A stretch of 64,000 nt of DNA from Tragulus kanchil (lineage: Eukaryota > Chordata > Mammalia > Artiodactyla > Tragulidae). Below the pieces are notes generated by a model. That model saw nothing but the letters and a program-made list of their open reading frames with translations. It made no database searches and had not been told where the DNA came from. Shown one piece after another: positions 57,891-64,000 of the stretch (positions are counted from its first letter, which is position 1; every line of letters starts with the position of its first letter). The stretch covers positions 132,938,831 through 133,002,830 of the forward strand of contig JAIOJX010000002.1 in NCBI GenBank assembly GCA_022376925.1. Reading direction: 5' to 3'. Made by a program: the position numbers and the translations under genes.

Positions 57891-58437
57891 TGGGGCTCTT
57901 GGGAGAGGCAGACGTGAGGGCTCCTGATGACTTCGTGCAATTAACAAGTGCAGTTCTGGGCAGTCATCGGTGCTGTTGGTGGGGTACGGCGGGACCCATG
58001 TGACCAGCTCAAAGGGCTGCTCACAGGCACTGCTCTCCCAATATCTCTACCCCTTTCCTCGGTGTCTTCAGTCACCAGCCCCTCTGTATTCTAAAGAAGA
58101 TACCAGAATGTATGTCCAGCCATGTCAGAATGAAAAGTATCAAATCAAACCACGCTGAGAGAAAGCAGAGCTTACAGGAAGACCATGCGAGTAGGAACAA
58201 AGGCTTACATAGGGGCAGCTGACTTTCCATGGCAAAACTGTTTAGCTACTCAGCAAAATGAGGACAAGAAGTTTCCAGTGACCCCTTGTAGCTGGAGAAG
58301 ATACTTCATAGCATCTCAGAAACGGATGCCTCAGGTTTACTTATTTTCAAGACCTGCAGTAGCGAGAACTGTGGGTTCTCTGCTGGCTTCTCTCCCAACA
58401 TCATCTCAAGTTCTTGACCAATAGGGACAGCCTCCAG

Positions 58438-59517
58438 TCTAGTGCCCTGAAACTTGATGAGTCACTAGACTTCCAAAGGGGTACAGCCATAAATTCTCTT
58501 ATTGTTTATTCTCTTAAGTTTCTGTAACTTGCAACCAAGGGACAGACCTCAGTTCAAATCCTAGCTCTTATTGTTGTTATTCAGTCACTCAGTTGTGTCT
58601 GACTCTTTGCGACCCCATGGGTGAGCCATGGAATTCTCCAGGCAAGAATACTGGAGTGGGTTGCCATGCCCTCCTGCAGGGGATCTTCCCAACCTGGGGA
58701 TCGAACCCAGGTCTCTTGCATTGCAGGTGAATTCTTTACCATCTGAGCCACCAGGGAAGCTCAGGAATATTGGAGTGGGTAGCCTATCCCTTCTTCAGGA
58801 GATCTTCCTGATTCAGGAATTGAACTCAGATCGCCTGTATTGCAGGCATATTCTTTACCAGTTGAGCTACCTCTTAGAAATAATCCTAGATCTGTCGTCT
58901 ATTAATTCTATGATCCTGGGAAGGAATTTACCTCATCTGCACTCAGTGTGCTCATCTGCGAAATAGGAATAATAAAACAGATCTCTTCTGGGGCTCTTGG
59001 GAGAGGCAGACGTGAGGGCTCCTGATGACTTCGTGCAATTAACAAGTGCAGTTCTGGGCAGTCATCGGTGCTGTTGGTGGGTACGGCGGGACCCATGTGA
59101 CCAGCTCAAAGGGCTGCTCACAGGCACTGCTCTCCCAATATCTCTACCCCTTTCCTCGGTGTCTTCAGTCACCAGCCCCTCTGTATTCTAAAGAAGATAC
59201 CAGAATGTATGTCCAGCCATGTCAGAATGAAAAGTATCAAATCAAACCACGCTGAGAGAAAGCAGAGCTTACAGGAAGACCATGCGAGTAGGAACAAAGG
59301 CTTACATAGGGGCAGCTGACTTTCCATGGCAAAACTGTTTAGCTACTCAGCAAAATGAGGACAAGAAGTTTCCAGTGACCCCTTGTAGCTGGAGAAGATA
59401 CTTCATAGCATCTCAGAAACGGATGCCTCAGGTTTACTTATTTTCAAGACCTGCAGTAGCGAGAACTGTGGGTTCTCTGCTGGCTTCTCTCCTCCCAACA
59501 TCATCTCAAGTTCTTGA
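58438..59517 (+). repeat. Tandem duplication 17, copy B
   Basis: Second copy of 57340-58437. Its last 280 bases are also in duplication 18 (58144-58437, 59242-59517, 60345-60622). Confidence 0.97.
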
Positions 59518-60344
59518 CACTTAATTGGTCTGTCGTTAACACCTGGTAAAAGCAAGAAAGTGCCGGTGGTCCAAGGTACGCAGGTCGCAAACTGGCCCTC
59601 AGTAGACTGCAGTGTTGGGAACACATTTGATTTGGTCCTTATGTTTTTAGTAGTTGCTGATGTTGTTTAAAAACACTTGCCAAAATTTTATAATTGAGAC
59701 CTTTCACATGAAAATCTTTATTTCTGACTTCCTTTAAAAAGTAGCATATGTGGGATTTCCAAAGAGAGTCTTAGGGATCAGCGAGGGAGGTGAACTCAGC
59801 TGAATTAAGATTCCCAAGACTGTAGCAACAATCCTGCTAATTATATGCTTCGTCTGGGGCAAATTCAGATCACTTTATAGCACTTGCAGAATATTATCAA
59901 CTGAAAAAAGACACCAATTCCCAGACACGTTGACCATTTGTGCTTCCTTCCCTGAGAGTCACATGATAACAGAACGTGATGGAGGATGTTCAGAGGATGC
60001 TCTCCAGCTTCCTTGTGTCAGACAGCTGCTGCCTAGGACACCAGCAATGCAGAGGGTTTCATACTGTTTAAGAGAGAGTCAGATACATTGGAGAGGCCAG
60101 AGAAAGCTTTAAAAAAAAAAAAACTGGTTCAATGGGCAGGGGTTGAAGGAAAAAGAACATTTTGCCAGGACCAGAGAGTTCAAAGGTAGAAGTGTTTGAA
60201 TCATCTTTACTGTTATTACTCTGAATTCTCTTCCAGGTAGTGTGCCTGTTTCCTCTTTGTTGATCTTGTGGCTTTTCACCTTGTTCCTTTGTCTACACAG
60301 TATTTCTCTGTTTTTTTTCTTTTTCTTCCCCTTTTGTTTTAACT
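59242..60344 (+). repeat. Tandem duplication 18, copy A
   Basis: Matches 60345-61412 at offset 1103. The final 35 bases (60310-60344) are low-complexity T/C sequence not present in copy B. Unclassified contents, including an A-run near 60111-60123. Confidence 0.97.
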
Positions 60345-61412
60345 TCAAACCACGCTGAGAGAAAGCAGAGCTTACAGGAAGACCATGCGAGTAGGAACAA
60401 AGGCTTACATAGGGGCAGCTGACTTTCCATGGCAAAACTGTTTAGCTACTCAGCAAAATGAGGACAAGAAGTTTCCAGTGACCCCTTGTAGCTGGAGAAG
60501 ATACTTCATAGCATCTCAGAAACGGATGCCTCAGGTTTACTTATTTTCAAGACCTGCAGTAGCGAGAACTGTGGGTTCTCTGCTGGCTTCTCTCCTCCCA
60601 ACATCATCTCAAGTTCTTGACACTTAATTGGTCTGTCGTTAACACCTGGTAAAAGCAAGAAAGTGCCGGTGGTCCAAGGTACGCAGGTCGCAAACTGGCC
60701 CTCAGTAGACTGCAGTGTTGGGAACACATTTGATTTGGTCCTTATGTTTTTAGTAGTTGCTGATGTTGTTTAAAAACACTTGCCAAAATTTTATAATTGA
60801 GACCTTTCACATGAAAATCTTTATTTCTGACTTCCTTTAAAAAGTAGCATATGTGGGATTTCCAAAGAGAGTCTTAGGGATCAGCGAGGGAGGTGAACTC
60901 AGCTGAATTAAGATTCCCAAGACTGTAGCAACAATCCTGCTAATTATATGCTTCGTCTGGGGCAAATTCAGATCACTTTATAGCACTTGCAGAATATTAT
61001 CAACTGAAAAAAGACACCAATTCCCAGACACGTTGACCATTTGTGCTTCCTTCCCTGAGAGTCACATGATAACAGAACGTGATGGAGGATGTTCAGAGGA
61101 TGCTCTCCAGCTTCCTTGTGTCAGACAGCTGCTGCCTAGGACACCAGCAATGCAGAGGGTTTCATACTGTTTAAGAGAGAGTCAGATACATTGGAGAGGC
61201 CAGAGAAAGCTTTAAAAAAAAAAAAACTGGTTCAATGGGCAGGGGTTGAAGGAAAAAGAACATTTTGCCAGGACCAGAGAGTTCAAAGGTAGAAGTGTTT
61301 GAATCATCTTTACTGTTATTACTCTGAATTCTCTTCCAGGTAGTGTGCCTGTTTCCTCTTTGTTGATCTTGTGGCTTTTCACCTTGTTCCTTTGTCTACA
61401 CAGTATTTCTCT
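60345..61412 (+). repeat. Tandem duplication 18, copy B
   Basis: Second copy of 59242-60344. Overlaps duplication 19, so 59896-60310, 60998-61412 and about 62144-62520 are three versions of one segment. Confidence 0.97.
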
Positions 61413-62143
61413 GTCTTCATTTTGTCTAACTTACTCTGTTTGTGGTCTTCTTTCCCCAGGCTTCAGGGTCATAGTTCTTCTTACTTCTCACCTATACGTC
61501 CAGTGGGTGAGGTTGGTCCAGTAGCTTGTGAAGGCTTCATGTTGGGAGGGACTTGTGCCTGTGTTCTGATGGGTAGAGGTGAGTCTTTTTCCCTCTGATG
61601 GGCAGGGCTGTGTGAGGTGGTGTGTTTTCAGGAGTCTGTGGGCAGCACCGTTCTCCTGTCTCGCTTGTTGTTTGGGTGACATATCCAGCGCTTAGTGCTG
61701 CAGGCAGTTGGCTGGGGCCAGGTGTTGGCCTTTGTGGGAGTTCTCACTGATTAATACTCCCTGGGGTCAGGAGTTCTCTGGAGGTCTAGGAAGTAGTTGA
61801 AAACTTGTTCCAGCATAGCCATTATGGAAAGCCTGCCTATGTCATAGATGATAAATAGGAAGCTCAAGACATAACAGTTTGCACAGTCAAAAAGGAAAAA
61901 TGAAGTAAGCTATCTCTAGAAGTCACCTAGAATAGCTGGAATAACCACTTCAGTGGATTTGTCCTTTATTATTTTTTTTGGCTTAAGGATAAAATATTGG
62001 ATGATAGTTGAACTGTATGCTTCCCTTCTGTTGACATTGGCAGTTAATCACACCCCTTTTCACTTCTTGATTCTAAAATTTAAAAATAGGTGTAGGTAGC
62101 CATGAAAATATAATTTCTACTTGTATGCCTTATAAAGCTAGTT
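60998..62143 (+). repeat. Tandem duplication 19, copy A
   Basis: Matches 62144-63251. From 61086 on the offset is 1108. The first 90 bases are shortened to about 50 noisy bases in copy B. Confidence 0.96.
61450..61800 (+). repeat. Possible L1 5' region remnant
   Basis: 'gtgggtgaggttggtccagtagcttgtgaaggcttcatgttgggagggacttgtgcctgtgttctgatgggtagaggtg', 'gatgggcagggctgtg' and 'ctcgcttgttgtttgggtg' repeat the vocabulary of the 5' region of some mammalian L1 elements. Identification is from memory and uncertain. Copied at about 62558-62908. Confidence 0.4.
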
Positions 62144-63251
62144 AATATCAACTGAAAAAGACACCAATTCCAGAGGGTTTCCCCGATACATGTTTAGGAT
62201 GTTCAGAGGATGCTCTCCAGCTTCCTTGTGTCAGACAGCTGCTGCCTAGGACACCAGCAATGCAGAGGGTTTCATACTGTTTAGAGAGAGTCAGATACAT
62301 TGGAGGCCAGAGAAAGCTTTAAAAAAAAAAAAAACTGGTTCAATGGGCAGGGGTTGAAGGAAAAAGAACATTTTGCCAGGACCAGAGAGTTCAAAGGTAG
62401 AAGTGTTTGAATCATCTTTACTGTTATTACTCTGAATTCTCTTCCAGGTAGTGTGCCTGTTTCCTCTTTGTTGATCTTGTGGCTTTTCACCTTGTTCCTT
62501 TGTCTACACAGTATTTCTCTGTCTTCATTTTGTCTAACTTACTCTGTTTGTGGTCTTCTTTCCCCAGGCTTCAGGGTCATAGTTCTTCTTACTTCTCACC
62601 TATACGTCCAGTGGGTGAGGTTGGTCCAGTAGCTTGTGAAGGCTTCATGTTGGGAGGGACTTGTGCCTGTGTTCTGATGGGTAGAGGTGAGTCTTTTTCC
62701 CTCTGATGGGCAGGGCTGTGTGAGGTGGTGTGTTTTCAGGAGTCTGTGGGCAGCACCGTTCTCCTGTCTCGCTTGTTGTTTGGGTGACATATCCAGCGCT
62801 TAGTGCTGCAGGCAGTTGGCTGGGGCCAGGTGTTGGCCTTTGTGGGAGTTCTCACTGATTAATACTCCCTGGGGTCAGGAGTTCTCTGGAGGTCTAGGAA
62901 GTAGTTGAAAACTTGTTCCAGCATAGCCATTATGGAAAGCCTGCCTATGTCATAGATGATAAATAGGAAGCTCAAGACATAACAGTTTGCACAGTCAAAA
63001 AGGAAAAATGAAGTAAGCTATCTCTAGAAGTCACCTAGAATAGCTGGAATAACCACTTCAGTGGATTTGTCCTTTATTATTTTTTTTGGCTTAAGGATAA
63101 AATATTGGATGATAGTTGAACTGTATGCTTCCCTTCTGTTGACATTGGCAGTTAATCACACCCCTTTTCACTTCTTGATTCTAAAATTTAAAAATAGGTG
63201 TAGGTAGCCATGAAAATATAATTTCTACTTGTATGCCTTATAAAGCTAGTT
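62144..63251 (+). repeat. Tandem duplication 19, copy B
   Basis: Second copy of 60998-62143 with a garbled start (62172-62193). Ends at tataaagctagtt, then unique sequence. Confidence 0.96.
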
Positions 63252-63584
63252 TGAAAAATGCATCTTGAACACAAAACCAAAAGTAGGCATTCCAGAAGTT
63301 CCCACCAGCCCTTGAACCTGCAGGGAAAATTGAGGCACCCCACCAGCCAGCCACAGAGAGATTCTGCATCTGTCTCACCCTCTTTTGAGGAAAGCCACAA
63401 GGTGGTTTCCAAACCTGTCTCCTGAAACAACAGGTGGGGCCCGCACAAGGTGGAATAAGGGCTCCATTTGTCGGCAAGTCACAGGGACAGAGAGAGAGGG
63501 AGAAACATGGATTCAGAAAGGAAGAGGCGCCATGTTTGGCCCAAACATTACCATGTAATTAATGAATCCTGACATCTAATACTG
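63252..63584. other. Unclassified DNA
   Basis: About 330 bases, no recognised repeat or gene. Confidence 0.4.
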
Positions 63585-63815
63585 ACAAAGTACTTATCAC
63601 ATGTCAGGGACCATTCTAAGGGCTTCGTGAGATCAATCTCATTGTATTACCTCATTTAATCCTTGCAACAACCACCCTCTGAAGTGTTACTATTATTGTC
63701 TCCATTTTATAGATAAGAAACCCAAGGAACAGAGGCGTTCAGTCACTTGCCTAAGGTCATATTAGTAAGATGTTCATCTGAGTTTCAAATCCAGGTTCAT
63801 CTGGCTCTAAATTGC
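63585..63815 (-). mobile_element. MIR SINE
   Basis: Antisense MIR, nearly full length: 'acttatcacatgtcagggaccattctaagggc', 'cctcatttaatccttgcaacaacc', 'tattattgtctccattttatagataagaaaccc', 'agtcacttgcctaaggtcatattagtaag' and 'gagtttcaaatccaggttc'. Confidence 0.9.
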
Positions 63816-64000
63816 AGTTACTGCCAAGACAGAAAGAAATACAGAAGCTTCATTCATGATGCTTCTCCAAGAGGACACAAGGAGATTCTCCGGCACATTG
63901 CGGACTCCGTACTAGAAGGGGCTTCTCATCTTCTGTCTCCTCCCTGGATGCTAGGTCCTGCAGCTTCACTCTCTAGGGCAGGCACTGGGTCAGAGGTGAG
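63816..64000. other. Unclassified DNA
   Basis: Window end, nothing recognised. Confidence 0.4.

Larger units (their letters stand above)
57340..58437 (+). repeat. Tandem duplication 17, copy A
   Basis: Matches 58438-59517 at offset 1098. The end differs (ttcttgaccaatagggacagcctccag in A versus ttcttgacacttaattgg in B), with a 3-base difference near 58391. Contains a MIR with a nested Bov-tA. Confidence 0.97.

Noticed and set aside
1038..63251. A new class of regularly spaced tandem array, amplification system or copy-number hotspot
   Set aside because: Units share no sequence, no boundary motif and no function. The constant ~1.1-kb length and noisy joins point to assembly overlap.

Overview
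The window is mammalian, and specifically ruminant, nuclear DNA. It carries many Bov-tA-type SINEs (a tRNA-Glu-like head joined to a BovA-like body), CHR-type tRNA-Glu SINEs, a stretch resembling the 3' end of the bovid L1, and old mammalian MIR, L2 and L1 fossils. I find no protein-coding gene, exon, RNA gene, CRISPR array or prokaryotic feature. Every open frame I examined is short and falls in SINE/LINE sequence, in duplicated blocks, or in sequence with no recognisable protein. The best reading is intergenic or intronic DNA.

The dominant structure is a series of 19 head-to-tail direct duplications. Each unit is about 1.0-1.2 kb, the two copies abut directly, and the units are unrelated to one another. 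Pairs (copy A / copy B): 1038-2052/2053-3067; 3059-4182/4183-5306; 7182-8227/8228-9262; 11442-12620/12621-13827; 13575-14651/14652-15716; 17532-18632/18633-19733; 20642-21738/21739-22836; 22896-24084/24085-25176; 27306-28487/28488-29661; 32015-33158/33159-34324; 39504-40717/40718-41931; 41671-42833/42834-43940; 44189-45269/45270-46348; 46023-47106/47107-48147; 51994-53097/53098-54199; 53949-55019/55020-56099; 57340-58437/58438-59517; 59242-60344/60345-61412; 60998-62143/62144-63251. Consecutive pairs overlap in six places, leaving short segments present three times. Copies differ by roughly one substitution per kb plus homopolymer length changes, and the junction-side ends are often scrambled. 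This looks like overlapping contig ends, or two haplotypes, joined without trimming, rather than biology. Collapsing the pairs would shorten the window from 64 kb to about 43 kb.

Underlying layout after mental collapse: 1-1037 L1 ORF2 fossil with a Bov-tA insertion; 1038-11100 mostly unclassified DNA with four CHR-like SINEs; 11.4-20.7 kb unclassified DNA, an L1/HAL1-like fossil, a MIR and old repeats; 20.7-29.7 kb rich in SINEs, with a mariner-type MITE and an antisense L1; 29.9-30.6 kb three-layer nested repeat; 30.9-31.6 kb single-copy DNA resembling a conserved non-coding element; 32-34.3 kb MIR plus antisense L1; 34.5-38.9 kb L2 and SINEs; 40.3-44.4 kb long degraded L1; 44.5-44.8 kb a TAAT-rich conserved-element candidate; 45-50.3 kb MIR and L2; 50.5-54 kb old repeats with a diverged local duplication; 54-57.4 kb L2 and old repeats; 57.4-64 kb MIR, Bov-tA, a possible L1 5' remnant and MIR.

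No genes act together here. The items of most biological interest are a CHR-derived SINE subfamily present at nine loci (four with perfect target-site duplications), a mariner hairpin, and several single-copy AT-motif-rich blocks that could be regulatory. The most important practical observation is the duplication artefact.
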